From Rhizobium aethiopicum (GTDB taxonomy: Bacteria; Pseudomonadota; Alphaproteobacteria; Rhizobiales; Rhizobiaceae), in contig NZ_JACIFV010000014.1 in the NCBI RefSeq assembly GCF_014197535.1, positions 1 to 64,000 of the forward strand: DNA of 64,000 bases, written 5' to 3'. A program made the position numbers and the translations under genes. Below, one piece after another: positions 8,222 through 16,630 of the stretch. Below the pieces are notes generated by a model, which saw nothing but the letters and a program-made list of their open reading frames with translations, had not been told where the DNA came from and ran no database searches. Numbering within the stretch: position 1 is the first letter of the stretch; each line of letters starts with the position of its first letter.

Positions 8222-9226
8222 TCAGTCACGCGGGGCGGCAGCTCTTTGCAGCCGGTCGTTGATGGCTTCGCCGAGCCCGTCGTCCGGGATCGGCGAAAAG
8301 GCGATGCTCGACACCCCGCTGGCATCGGCCCGCTTCATGTAGTCGAAAAGATTGGCCGCCGCTTCCGCCAGATCGCCGCGCGGGCTGAGGTCGAGGGCGA
8401 TGCGTGCTTCGCGCGCGCCTTCGACCGCCGCACCGCCGAAGGCGATCAGCGCTTCGCCGGGTTCCACTTTGGTCGCATTGAGGCGCACGCTGGCGCCTGG
8501 CGCATAGTGCGAGGCGAGCATGCCGGGCGCTTCGATTGCCGCCGATGCCTTTTTGGCGCGCAGCAGCGGCTGGCCCGCCACGCGCTCGATCTCGCGTGCC
8601 GCCAGTCCGCCGGGTCGAAGCAGCCGCAACCGGCCGTCCTCGGCCTTGACGATGGTCGATTCGACGCCGACGGCGCTCGGTCCCGCATCGAGGATCAACG
8701 GGATTCTCGCCCCGAGATCGGCTTCGACATGGGCCGCACTCGTCGCGCTGATGGCGCCTGAGGTGTTGGCGCTCGGAGCTGCGAGCGGCCGTCCGAAGGC
8801 GCCGATCAGGGTGCCGGCGAAGCCCTTGGGCACACGCACGCCGACGCTGTCGAGACCGGCGGTCGCCAGCGCGTGAATCGGGCTTGCGGGCCTGAGCGGC
8901 AGCACGAGCGTCAACGGGCCGGGCCAGAAGGCCTCGGCGAGCGCCCGCGAGACGGGGTCGAACTCCGCATGCTGTTCGGCCATCTCGAGATCGGCCATAT
9001 GGCAGATCAGCGGGTTGAAGCGCGGTCGGCCCTTGGTTTCGTAGATGCGGGTGATGGCTGCCGGATTGGTGGCGTCGGCCGCAAGGCCGTAGACGGTCTC
9101 CGTCGGCATGGCGATGGCAAAGCCATCGGAAAGAGCGGCACAGGCCGCTTCGAGTGCCGCCTGCCTGTCTGCCCTGATGTCGATGATGCGTGCCATATGC
9201 TGCCCGTGTCTGGTTCCGGCAGTCAT
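8222..9226 (-). CDS. L-threonylcarbamoyladenylate synthase (Sua5/TsaC)
   Basis: It makes threonylcarbamoyl-AMP from threonine, bicarbonate and ATP, the first step of the t6A37 modification of ANN-decoding tRNAs. The YrdC domain (about residues 20-200) shows PTETVYGLAADA, the KGRPRFNPL segment, and APSANTSG. A C-terminal Sua5 domain of about 110 residues follows a linker that contains HYAPGA, so it is the longer Sua5 type (334 residues) and not the short TsaC. The ATG at 9226 has GGAAAG six bases upstream. Met11 (9196) is an alternative start closer to homologues as I remember them. It is the first gene of a two-gene unit with the FAD oxidase. Confidence 0.92.
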   Translation of the reverse strand: MTAGTRHGQHMARIIDIRADRQAALEAACAALSDGFAIAMPTETVYGLAADATNPAAITRIYETKGRPRFNPLICHMADLEMAEQHAEFDPVSRALAEAFWPGPLTLVLPLRPASPIHALATAGLDSVGVRVPKGFAGTLIGAFGRPLAAPSANTSGAISATSAAHVEADLGARIPLILDAGPSAVGVESTIVKAEDGRLRLLRPGGLAAREIERVAGQPLLRAKKASAAIEAPGMLASHYAPGASVRLNATKVEPGEALIAFGGAAVEGAREARIALDLSPRGDLAEAAANLFDYMKRADASGVSSIAFSPIPDDGLGEAINDRLQRAAAPRD

Positions 9227-9264
9227 TAGGCTTTCCGTCGCCGGCGATCAATCGCCTTGTTCGC

Positions 9265-9873
9265 TCACAGTTGGCGGATGATTTCGCGCAGCTGTTCGTT
9301 GCGGGCGCCGAGCAGCAGGATGTTGCGGATCGCCGCCTGCGGATCGTGGGTGCGAAAGAGCAGCCCGTTGCCGCGCACCGACCGGTCGATCGTCATCTTT
9401 TCGGCGGAATCCTCGCCCGGTTTGATCGCGACGGCGAAATACATCCGGGAATAGCCGACATCGATCCGTTCGAAGAAATTGTCGTTGTCGCCGATGTCGG
9501 AATAGAAGTTGGCGATGTAGAAGGCCCAGCTCACCTCTTCGTAGCGCGCGAATTTCGTGCGCGCCGCGGTGACGTGGCAATAACCGAGATGCGGGCTGTC
9601 CTCCAGCGTCCGGTGGAAGATCATCTTCGGAAACTGGATCGAGTGGTGGAAGCCGTTGATGTGCTGATGCGTCTTCTCGCCGGCCGCCTGCAGCTTGCGG
9701 CCGGTCTTTGCGGCGACCTCGTCATGGGTGAGGTAGCGCCTTTCCTCGGCCAGCCAGTGGCGCCGGTCGCGGGGGATGCGGCCGGTGCGCAGGAATTCGG
9801 AATGGGCGGCGACCAGTGGCCGCTCCTGCGGCCGGATTACTTCTTTCGCGTCGAAATAGCGGAGTCTGGCCAT
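9265..9873 (-). CDS. Conserved hypothetical protein (possibly DUF6656)
   Basis: This is a 202-residue soluble protein with no signal peptide or membrane segment. The N-terminal half is basic and helical. The C-terminal half has alternating strands rich in aromatic residues (YCHVTAARTKFARYEEVSWAF) and ends in a helix with LLLGARNEQL. I tentatively connect it with the rhizobial DUF6656 family, but this rests on memory and not on a motif. It ends 38 bases before the Sua5 start on the same strand and could be cotranscribed with it. Its upstream region is shared with the divergent Rieske oxygenase gene. Function unknown. Confidence 0.6.
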   Translation of the reverse strand: MARLRYFDAKEVIRPQERPLVAAHSEFLRTGRIPRDRRHWLAEERRYLTHDEVAAKTGRKLQAAGEKTHQHINGFHHSIQFPKMIFHRTLEDSPHLGYCHVTAARTKFARYEEVSWAFYIANFYSDIGDNDNFFERIDVGYSRMYFAVAIKPGEDSAEKMTIDRSVRGNGLLFRTHDPQAAIRNILLLGARNEQLREIIRQL

Positions 9874-9972
9874 GGTTTACGTGCTTCGTCGGTCTGAGGT
9901 CGACAGCAGGATAAGAGCGTATGCTTAACGCAGCATTAAGAAGCGGCTGCCGCATCGGGCAGAAGCCGGCGA

Positions 9973-10153
9973 TGTCGTAAATGCGACAATCGCCGATATC
10001 GCAGAGCCGCCTCTTTGCCGATCCGGTCTTTACGCCATGTCGCAATTGACGATAATTGCCTGCAGAGTCGACATCGGGTCGATCGGGAGGGGCTGTTTTG
10101 AAGCCTCGGCGCTTCCTGTCGTCAATTTCGAAGCCGATGTCGCATTACAACCA
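9973..10153. promoter_or_regulatory. Cluster of four related imperfect palindromes before the Rieske oxygenase gene
   Basis: Four sites of about 16 bases share arms TGTCG / CGACA. They are 9973-9988 (TGTCGTAAATGCGACA), 10038-10053 (TGTCGCAATTGACGAT), 10117-10132 (TGTCGTCAATTTCGAA) and 10138-10153 (TGTCGCATTACAACCA). Sites 1 and 4 resemble each other on opposite strands, as do sites 2 and 3. They lie in the 400-base divergent gap 9874-10274, which holds no gene, and look like operator sites of a dimeric regulator. The regulator is not encoded nearby. Confidence 0.5.
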
Positions 10154-10274
10154 AGCGGCAGGAATGCCAGGTGATTAAATGGCGCCATGAACAGTTCTCC
10201 CGCAGGAGAAGGTTAGCAGGCGCGCTTCCAAAGCCTTCAGCTGAAGGCGGCAGCCGGTGCACGAGGACATGAAG

Positions 10275-11519
10275 ATGGATATTCGCAGCAACGTTTTACG
10301 TCAGCTCAAGAACCGCCGCGAGGGCTTCAGCCTCGAACAGCCGTTCTACACCGACGAGGATTATTTCAAACTCGACATGGAGATGATCTACTATCGCGAC
10401 TGGCTGTTCATGGGCCATGATTGCGAGTTGCCGAAACCGGGCGCCTACTTCACCGTCCAGATCGGCACGTATCCGGTCGTCATCGTCCGCGGCCGTGACA
10501 ATGTCATCCGCGCCTTCCACAACAGCTGTCGTCATCGCGGCTCGCGCGTCTGCACGAAGGAGCACGGCTCTTCCGTGCGTCTCGTCTGCCCCTATCATCA
10601 GTGGACTTACGATCTCGACGGTAAACTTGCCTTTGCCCGTCACATGGGCGACGATTTCGACAAAACCGGCTTCAACCTGAAGCCGGTCCACTGCGAGAGC
10701 GTCGCAGGCTATATTTTCATCTGCCTTGCCGACGTCGCCCCGGATTTCAAGCCGGTGCGCGACAAGATCGAGCCCTATATGGCGCCGCACCGGATCGGCG
10801 AGACCAAGGTCGCTTTCCAGAGCACGATCATCGAGAAGGGCAACTGGAAGCTCGTCTGGGAAAATAACCGCGAGTGCTACCACTGCGCCGCCAATCACCC
10901 GGAACTCTGCCGCACCTATCCCGAGGCGCCGAGCGTCACCGGCACGGACGGCGGCGCCGACGATCCGGAGATCGCCGGCCATTGGGCGCGCTGCGAGGCC
11001 GCCGGCCTGCCGAGCAAGTTCCAGATCTCGCCGGACGGCCAGTTCCGCACCGCCCGCATGCCGCTGATCGAGGACGCTGAAAGCTACACCATGTCCGGCA
11101 AGCCGGCCGTGCAGCGCCGGATCTCCGACGACATCTCGATCAATCGCATCGGCACGATGCTGCTCTTCCACTATCCGACGACGTGGAATCATCTGCTCGG
11201 CGACCACGCCATCTCCTTCCGGGTGCTGCCGCTCAGCGCCAACGAGACGGCTGTGACGACCAAGTGGCTCGTCCACAAGGACGCCGTCGAGGGCGTCGAT
11301 TACAATCTCGAGGAATTGACCCACGTCTGGACCGAGACCAACGACCAGGACCGCCGGATCGTCGAGGAAAATGCCTTCGGCATCCACTCGCCCGCCTATG
11401 AGCCCGGCCCCTATTCCGCCCTGCACGAGGGCGGTGTCATGCAGTTCCTCGAATGGTACTCGAACTTCATGGTGAACCGCCTGCAGGGCGACCAAGCGAA
11501 AATCTCCGCCGTCGCTTAG
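10275..11519 (+). CDS. Rieske oxygenase alpha subunit, glycine betaine monooxygenase-like (GbcA type)
   Basis: This is a ring-hydroxylating oxygenase family protein of 414 residues. The Rieske cluster ligands are C85-x-H87 and C105-x2-H108. The mononuclear iron site is seen in ECYHCAANHPE, with H203 and H208. Length and sequence resemble GbcA and stachydrine demethylase, which oxidatively N-demethylate quaternary amines, more than true aromatic dioxygenases. No ferredoxin reductase gene (gbcB) is adjacent, so the electron donor must be encoded elsewhere. A reading frame goes back to a GTG at 10257, but GAGG at 10263-10266 sits eight bases before this ATG. Betaine-type substrate is inference. 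Confidence 0.82.
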   Translation: MDIRSNVLRQLKNRREGFSLEQPFYTDEDYFKLDMEMIYYRDWLFMGHDCELPKPGAYFTVQIGTYPVVIVRGRDNVIRAFHNSCRHRGSRVCTKEHGSSVRLVCPYHQWTYDLDGKLAFARHMGDDFDKTGFNLKPVHCESVAGYIFICLADVAPDFKPVRDKIEPYMAPHRIGETKVAFQSTIIEKGNWKLVWENNRECYHCAANHPELCRTYPEAPSVTGTDGGADDPEIAGHWARCEAAGLPSKFQISPDGQFRTARMPLIEDAESYTMSGKPAVQRRISDDISINRIGTMLLFHYPTTWNHLLGDHAISFRVLPLSANETAVTTKWLVHKDAVEGVDYNLEELTHVWTETNDQDRRIVEENAFGIHSPAYEPGPYSALHEGGVMQFLEWYSNFMVNRLQGDQAKISAVA

Positions 11520-11553
11520 CCTCTGCCGGTTGAGCCGGCCAAGCTCTACTCAT

Positions 11554-11583
11554 CCAGAAGCTGCCGAGTCCGGCCGCTTCTGG
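11554..11583 (+). terminator. Hairpin after the Rieske oxygenase gene
   Basis: Perfect 8-bp arms CCAGAAGC / GCTTCTGG enclose a 14-base loop, 35 bases after the stop codon. No strong T-run follows, so it may be a weak terminator or an mRNA 3-prime stabiliser. Confidence 0.45.
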
Positions 11584-11645
11584 AACCATTCTCGCTCGCA
11601 AGCGTTGCAGGGCAAGCGGTGATCGCTGTTGAATGGGAGAGAGAA

Positions 11646-12116
11646 ATGATCGGGCTGAGAAACAGGATGGCAACCGCGGTGATAGCCGCTGCCGTCGTTT
11701 TAACGAGTTTCGTGCCGTCGCAGGCAATCCAGATGCCGGCCGCGCCGCAGGTTGAAAAATCCTCGGCTGTTGAGAATGTCCAGTACTATTACCGACGCGA
11801 CTACTACCGGCCCGGCTATCGCCCCGGCGCCTATTACCGGCCCGGCTGGTATGGCGGCTATCGCGGTTATTCCTACTACCGCCCCGGCTATCGCCGCTAT
11901 AACGGTTACTGGTATCCGCTCGCCGCCTTCGGCGCCGGCGCGGTGATCGGCGGCGCCATCGTCGCTCCGCCGCGGCGTTATGTGGTGCCTGCGCGGCGCA
12001 TGGGTTCGGCTCACGTTGCCTGGTGCGAAAACCGCTACCGCTCCTATCGGGCCTACGACAACACCTTCCAGCCATATAACGGCCCGCGCCAGCAGTGCTA
12101 TTCGCCTTATCGATAG
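11646..12116 (+). CDS. BA14K family protein
   Basis: This is a secreted or envelope protein of 156 residues. Residues 1-27 form a signal peptide ending near PSQAIQ. A low-complexity middle section follows with many Tyr, Arg, Gly and Pro residues (repeats like YYRPGYR). A hydrophobic glycine-rich stretch, [15 protein letters not shown], comes next, then the BA14K C-terminal motif [12 protein letters not shown] ending in QQCYSPYR with two conserved cysteines. The family takes its name from a Brucella immunoreactive protein with lectin-like properties and is common in Rhizobiales. The start at 11646 is preceded by GGGAGAGAG; an upstream frame at 11619 lacks this. The role here is unknown. Confidence 0.85.
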   Translation: MIGLRNRMATAVIAAAVVLTSFVPSQAIQMPAAPQVEKSSAVENVQYYYRRDYYRPGYRPGAYYRPGWYGGYRGYSYYRPGYRRYNGYWYPLAAFGAGAVIGGAIVAPPRRYVVPARRMGSAHVAWCENRYRSYRAYDNTFQPYNGPRQQCYSPYR

Positions 12117-12130
12117 GTCCCGGATGCTGC

Positions 12131-12164
12131 CCCTAACCCTCTCTCGGAAACGCGAGGGTTAGGG
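12131..12164 (+). terminator. Hairpin after the BA14K gene
   Basis: Perfect 11-bp arms CCCTAACCCTC / GAGGGTTAGGG enclose a 12-base loop. The arms match the terminal part of the family A repeats, so this may be a decayed repeat now serving as transcript end. No T-run follows. Confidence 0.5.
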
Positions 12165-12237
12165 CCTAATGTGGAGCGGAGCGGTAGGGCCATGGCATGA
12201 AGGAGCCCGTGAACCCATTTCATAGTCGGCTGCGAAC

Positions 12238-12501
12238 TCAGTGAACGACGGTAATCACCGGAATGCCGGCTTCCTTGGCAGCACTGATCAGCGCTTCTCG
12301 CGCGTCCTCAGCCGGAAGGTCCCCGTGGATGGCATCTCGGCAAGCCTTCACCGCGGTCAGATATTCTTCGCCGTCGTCGAGTGGCCAGCAAGCCGTTAGC
12401 AGCTGCGCCGCATCCCAAAGGCTCGCGACAAGTTTGTATTTTTCCGGCCCGTCCACAACGAGCATCAGAGGGCTGAATTCTCCAGGTGTGTGCCACTTCA
12501 T
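12238..12501 (-). CDS. DUF982 domain protein
   Basis: This is a small soluble protein of 87 residues. It shows the pattern of DUF982, a rhizobial family: a tryptophan near the start (MKWHTPGEF), a central A-A-Q-L-L-x3-W-P segment, E-Y-L-T-A-V-K-A-C, and a terminal helix A-L-I-S-A-A-K-E-A-G-I. Its function is unknown. The reading frame continues far upstream through a palindromic repeat, which is clearly not coding. I chose the ATG at 12501 because GGAAGG precedes it by about ten bases; an ATG at 12528 is the alternative. It is convergent with the BA14K gene and alone in its unit. Confidence 0.7.
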   Translation of the reverse strand: MKWHTPGEFSPLMLVVDGPEKYKLVASLWDAAQLLTACWPLDDGEEYLTAVKACRDAIHGDLPAEDAREALISAAKEAGIPVITVVH

Positions 12502-12738
12502 GACATTAGGCCTTCCCACGGTGAACATATTAGTAACCGTGCAAGAACCGTTCCGGGCGGGGTGGTGGCATGAACTCCGCGCATCGATCGCTGAGATTGC
12601 CCGCCATCGCCGAGGCCAGAAATTAGATGGCCGAAGCGTCGCAATGCTGACGGTGGCCGCGTCCCGCATGATGCGATAGGCGCAACGCCGCGCCATCCGC
12701 TGCGTCGGCGGCGAATTTGGCAAGAACGTTAACCGACA

Positions 12739-12785
12739 CTCCGTCATCCCAGGGCTTGACCAGGTCAAGCCCTGGGATGACGGAG
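12739..12785. repeat. Perfect 23-bp palindrome (family C, short form)
   Basis: The arms run 12739-12761 and 12763-12785 with a single A between them. They start with CTCCGTCATCCCAGGGC and end with its complement. The same CTCCGTCAT ... ATGACGGAG ends bound longer elements at 36347-36437 and 54951-55039. It lies in the 372-base gap 12502-12873, which otherwise holds the DUF982 promoter and no gene that I can support. Confidence 0.85.
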
Positions 12786-12873
12786 CGTCGGGTGAGCTCT
12801 GTGGCAAGTACCGCGACGTTTGATGGAATAAGAGCGAGCTCGCACTCCGAGAGTCATGCCGGAGCTTTCGTCC

Positions 12874-13869
12874 TCAAAGAATATCTACCCGCCGCAGCAG
12901 CCACCAGGCGAAGACGATCGAGGCAATGATCAGAATGACGGCGTATTCCGTGCCGTAATCGCCGACGGCGAAGGGAAGGTTGGCGGTGTTCATGCCGAAG
13001 AAACCCGTCACCAGCGTCGGCGGCAGCAGGAAGGCGGTCATGATCGACAGCAGATAGAGATGGCGGTTGGTCTCGGAGGATTGTTTCGAATCGATTTCTT
13101 CGTGCAGCAGGCGGGCCCGGTCCTGCAGGGCGTAGACATCGTGGTCGACCGTTTCCAGCCGGCTCGTCAGCCGCCGGGCCACATCGTCGAAGCCGAAGGG
13201 CATTTCATCGTCATCGGCCGCCGCCGCTCGGCGCATCAGCGCCAGCACCGTGCGCAGATGCCGGTGCAGCCGCACCACGGTTCGCCGGACCGGCGCCAGC
13301 CGCCGGCGCTCGTCGCGCGGGGCGTTGTCGTAGACGATATCCTCGATCTGGTTCAGCTCCTCGGTAAGCTCGATGACGATCGCGATCAGTGTGCGCTGGA
13401 ATTCGATCACCAGCAGCTCGAAGAGATCGACCGGCCGCGAGAATTTGCCCGGATTCTTCTCGATTAGCGTGCGCGCCCGTTCGACGCTGCGCAGCGGCTG
13501 CAGCCTTGTGGTGACGATGAAGCGGTCCGACATGGCGAAATGCAGCCAGCCGAGATTGTTGGTGTCCTGGTCGAAATCACGCTGGCAATCGACGAGCGTG
13601 CCGTAGAGCATCTGCTCGTCGACGGTCAGCGCCGCATGCGTGTCATGCGTCGTCAATGCCGATTTCGCCTCCTCCGTCAGCCCGTCGAGCGTCTCGAGCA
13701 GGGCCGGCACACGGGCGTCGACGAGGTTGAGATGCAGCCAGTAGAAACAGTTCTCGGCGGTCAGATCCGCCACCGTCGCGGTGTTGGTCAGCCGCACCGC
13801 CGTTTTTTCGTCCGGCGAGAAACGATAGGCCCAGACGAAACCGGGTATGTTGACGGGCAATGTATCCAT
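12874..13869 (-). CDS. CorA-family divalent cation transporter, ZntB-like
   Basis: This is an inner-membrane cation channel or transporter of 331 residues. The large cytoplasmic N-terminal domain contains FYWLHLNLVDARV. A long helical stalk follows, and two C-terminal membrane helices are joined by the pore signature GFFGMNTANLP. The GMN motif is intact. Domain order, length and the early WLHLN motif resemble ZntB more than Mg-type CorA, so zinc rather than magnesium may be moved, but the sequence does not settle this. The last residues, LLRRVDIL, form a short basic tail. An AAAGGA site lies about eleven bases before the ATG. It is divergent from the acyl-CoA dehydrogenase gene. Confidence 0.88.
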   Translation of the reverse strand: MDTLPVNIPGFVWAYRFSPDEKTAVRLTNTATVADLTAENCFYWLHLNLVDARVPALLETLDGLTEEAKSALTTHDTHAALTVDEQMLYGTLVDCQRDFDQDTNNLGWLHFAMSDRFIVTTRLQPLRSVERARTLIEKNPGKFSRPVDLFELLVIEFQRTLIAIVIELTEELNQIEDIVYDNAPRDERRRLAPVRRTVVRLHRHLRTVLALMRRAAAADDDEMPFGFDDVARRLTSRLETVDHDVYALQDRARLLHEEIDSKQSSETNRHLYLLSIMTAFLLPPTLVTGFFGMNTANLPFAVGDYGTEYAVILIIASIVFAWWLLRRVDIL

Positions 13870-14075
13870 TGGTCGCCGATCCTTTGCGAGGGCGATAGAT
13901 TGTCTTCAGTTCTCCATGCCGTCCATGGGCGCGGCTGTGCAAGAAGAAAGCGCCATGCCGGGTGGAATTATCGCACCCCGTGATATGAATCAAAATTGAC
14001 GTTTACGTAAAAATCAACTAGCCCTTGCCTGGGAGGGCTTTGCATGAGGTGCAGGCACCCGACGGAGGAGGAAGC

Positions 14076-15851
14076 ATGTACAAGGCGCCCGTTGAGGAAA
14101 TCGCGTTCACATTGAAGCATGTAGCCGGCATGGGCGAGGCGATGTCGAATGGTCTTTTCGACGATCTCGGCGAGGATCTCGTCGACGCCATCCTGGCCGA
14201 GGCGGGACGTTTTGCCACAGAGGAAGTGGCGCCTCTCGCCGAAATCGGCGACCGCCAGGGCGTCCGCCTCGTCGATGGCGAGGTCCGGCTGCCGGATGGC
14301 TGGCGTGATCTCTATCGCAACTGGATCGCCGGCGGCTGGAACGGCCTGACAGCGCCGGAAGCTTTCGGCGGCCAGGCACTGCCTGATATGCTGAATGTCG
14401 CGGCTCTGGAAATGTGGAATTCCGGGTCCATGGCCTTTGCCCTCGCGCCGACGCTGACCATGGGCGCCATCGAGGCGGTCAGCACCCATGGCAGCGCGGC
14501 GCTCAAGGAGAAATATCTGGCAAAGATGGTGTCGGGCGAATGGACCGGCACCATGAACCTGACCGAGCCGCATGCCGGCTCCGATCTCGGCGCCCTGAAG
14601 GCTCGCGCCGAGCGGCGCGCCGACGGCAGCTATCGCATATCGGGTCAGAAGATCTTCATCACCTGGGGCGAACATGACGCCGCCGACAACATCATCCATC
14701 TGGTGCTGGCGCGGCTGCCGGATGCGCCGGCCGGCACGCGCGGCATTTCGCTCTTCCTGGTGCCGAAATTCCTGGTGAACGACGACGGCTCGCTTGGCCC
14801 CCGCAACGATCTCTTCTGCCACTCGCTGGAGCACAAGCTCGGCATCCATGGTTCGCCGACCTGCACGATGATCTATGGCGACGGCCGGTTCGGTGACGAA
14901 AAGGGGGCGATCGGCTGGCTGGTCGGTGAGGAGAACAAGGGGCTCGCCTGCATGTTCACGATGATGAACAATGCCCGTCTGGCGGTCGGCATGCAGGGTG
15001 TGGCCATATGCGAGGCCGCCACCCAGAAGGCGCTCGCCTATGCCGGCGAGCGCACGCAGGGCAAGGCCCCTGGCTCGACCGGCGCCGCCATGAGCCCGAT
15101 CGTTGAACATCCTGATGTCGCCCGCATGCTTCTGACCATGAAGGCGCTGACCCAGGGCTCGCGCGCCATCTCCTATGCCTGCGCCCACGCGATCGACATG
15201 TCCCGCCGGGCAGGTGATGGTCGCCATTGGCAGGAGCGCGCCGCCCTTTTGACGCCGATCGCCAAGTCCTTTTCGACCGATGCCGGCGTCGAGGTCGCCT
15301 CGCTCGGCATCCAGGTGCATGGCGGCATGGGTTTCATCGAGGAGACGGGGGCGGCCCGGTATCTCCGCGATGCCCGTATCGCGCCGATCTACGAGGGCAC
15401 CAACGGCATCCAGGCGATCGACCTCGTCACCCGCAAGCTGCCGCTTTCCGGCGGCGATCAGGTGAAAGGTTTTATCGTCGAATTGCAGGAGATCGCCGAC
15501 GGCGTCCGCCGCTCCAATCTCGACGGTTTCGGCGAAACGGCCGCGCGGCTCGATGCAGCCATCGCCGACCTTGAACAGGCGACGAGCTGGCTGCTGAAGG
15601 CGCTGGCGGACGACAGGGCTGGTGAAGCGCTCGCCGGCGCTACACCCTATCAGCGCCTGTTCGGGCTGGCGCTCACCGGCTGTTATCTTGCCAAGGGTGG
15701 CCTGGCCGAGAGCGGCGACGGCAAAGCCGAGGGCCGCATCGCGCTCTGCCGCTTCGCCGCCGAAAACCTGCTTGCCGAGACCGCAGCCCTGCGCGACCGG
15801 GTCGTCAACGGCGCGGCAAGCCTTGCCGCCGCCCGCATTCTGCTTGTCTGA
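14076..15851 (+). CDS. Acyl-CoA dehydrogenase, DmdC-like long form
   Basis: This FAD-dependent acyl-CoA dehydrogenase has 591 residues, about 200 more than the classic family. It belongs to the subgroup with an extra C-terminal domain, often annotated as 3-methylmercaptopropionyl-CoA dehydrogenase (DmdC). Visible motifs are MNLTEPHAGSDLG (FAD and substrate binding), GQKIFITWGEHD, and YEGTNGIQAIDL with the likely catalytic glutamate. The start is fixed by GGAGGAGGAAGC directly before the ATG; an upstream in-frame Met at 14025 lacks such a site. The enoyl-CoA hydratase gene begins ten bases downstream, so the two probably work in one beta-oxidation-like route. The substrate is not deducible. 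Confidence 0.88.
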   Translation: MYKAPVEEIAFTLKHVAGMGEAMSNGLFDDLGEDLVDAILAEAGRFATEEVAPLAEIGDRQGVRLVDGEVRLPDGWRDLYRNWIAGGWNGLTAPEAFGGQALPDMLNVAALEMWNSGSMAFALAPTLTMGAIEAVSTHGSAALKEKYLAKMVSGEWTGTMNLTEPHAGSDLGALKARAERRADGSYRISGQKIFITWGEHDAADNIIHLVLARLPDAPAGTRGISLFLVPKFLVNDDGSLGPRNDLFCHSLEHKLGIHGSPTCTMIYGDGRFGDEKGAIGWLVGEENKGLACMFTMMNNARLAVGMQGVAICEAATQKALAYAGERTQGKAPGSTGAAMSPIVEHPDVARMLLTMKALTQGSRAISYACAHAIDMSRRAGDGRHWQERAALLTPIAKSFSTDAGVEVASLGIQVHGGMGFIEETGAARYLRDARIAPIYEGTNGIQAIDLVTRKLPLSGGDQVKGFIVELQEIADGVRRSNLDGFGETAARLDAAIADLEQATSWLLKALADDRAGEALAGATPYQRLFGLALTGCYLAKGGLAESGDGKAEGRIALCRFAAENLLAETAALRDRVVNGAASLAAARILLV

Positions 15852-15861
15852 GGAAACCTCC

Positions 15862-16614
15862 ATGACCGATCACATCATCGTCGAGCAGCCTTCCGCCCAT
15901 CCGGGCGTCCAGCTCATCCGCTTCAACCGGCCGGAGAAGAAGAATGCTTTTACGCGGGCGATGTACCGCACCATGACCGAAGCGCTGAATGCCGCCAATG
16001 CGAACGCGAATATCAGGGTGACGGTGTTCCTCGGCACCGAGGGCAGCTTTTCGGCCGGCAACGACATCGGCGATTTTCTGGCCGTTGCCATGGGCGGCGG
16101 CATGGGAGAGGAACTGATCGATTTTCTCTACGCGCTCGTCAGAGCCGAAAAACCGCTGGTCTCCGGGGTAGACGGCCTGGCGATCGGCATCGGCACGACG
16201 CTCAACCTGCATTGCGACCTGACGATCGCCTCCGACCGCAGCCAGTTCCGCACGCCCTTCGTCGATCTGGCGCTGGTGCCGGAAGCGGCGTCCAGCCTCA
16301 TCGGTCCGCGCGTCATGGGCCACCAGCGAGCTTTTGCCATGTTCGCGGCCGGAGAGGCCTTTAGCGCCGAGGACGCAAGGGAAGCCGGTCTTGTCTGGAA
16401 GGTGACGACGCCGGAAGAGGTTGAAAGACAGGCACTGGCGGCTGCCGCAAAGCTTGCCGCCAAGCCGCCCGAGGCGCTGCGTATTGCGCGCGATCTTATC
16501 CGCGGCCCGCGCGAGGAAATCATCGCCCGCATCGACGAAGAGGCCCGCCATTTCTCCGCCCGGCTGAAAAGTGCAGAGGCGCGGGCCGCCTTCGAAGCTT
16601 TCATGCGCCGCTGA
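15862..16614 (+). CDS. Enoyl-CoA hydratase/isomerase family protein
   Basis: This is a crotonase-fold protein of 250 residues. The oxyanion-hole segment is EGSFSAGNDIGDF, and the second signature includes DGLAIGIGTTLNLHCD. One acidic catalytic candidate is seen in LVPEAASS, while the other family glutamate position is not obvious. The protein may therefore be a delta3-delta2 enoyl-CoA isomerase rather than a hydratase. It starts ten bases after the acyl-CoA dehydrogenase stop and has GAGGAAAC as ribosome site. It is convergent with the RlmD-like gene, with only 16 bases between the stop codons. Confidence 0.85.
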   Translation: MTDHIIVEQPSAHPGVQLIRFNRPEKKNAFTRAMYRTMTEALNAANANANIRVTVFLGTEGSFSAGNDIGDFLAVAMGGGMGEELIDFLYALVRAEKPLVSGVDGLAIGIGTTLNLHCDLTIASDRSQFRTPFVDLALVPEAASSLIGPRVMGHQRAFAMFAAGEAFSAEDAREAGLVWKVTTPEEVERQALAAAAKLAAKPPEALRIARDLIRGPREEIIARIDEEARHFSARLKSAEARAAFEAFMRR

Positions 16615-16630
16615 GGCGAATATGGCGGCG

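Noticed and set aside
8226-9251. 341-codon minus-strand frame overlapping the Sua5 gene
   Set aside because: Same strand but another frame; the Sua5 frame carries all YrdC motifs while this one is Arg-rich and without motifs.
13968-15863. 631-codon open frame antisense to the acyl-CoA dehydrogenase
   Set aside because: The plus strand carries an unmistakable dehydrogenase with a strong ribosome site; the antisense frame is a codon-bias artefact.
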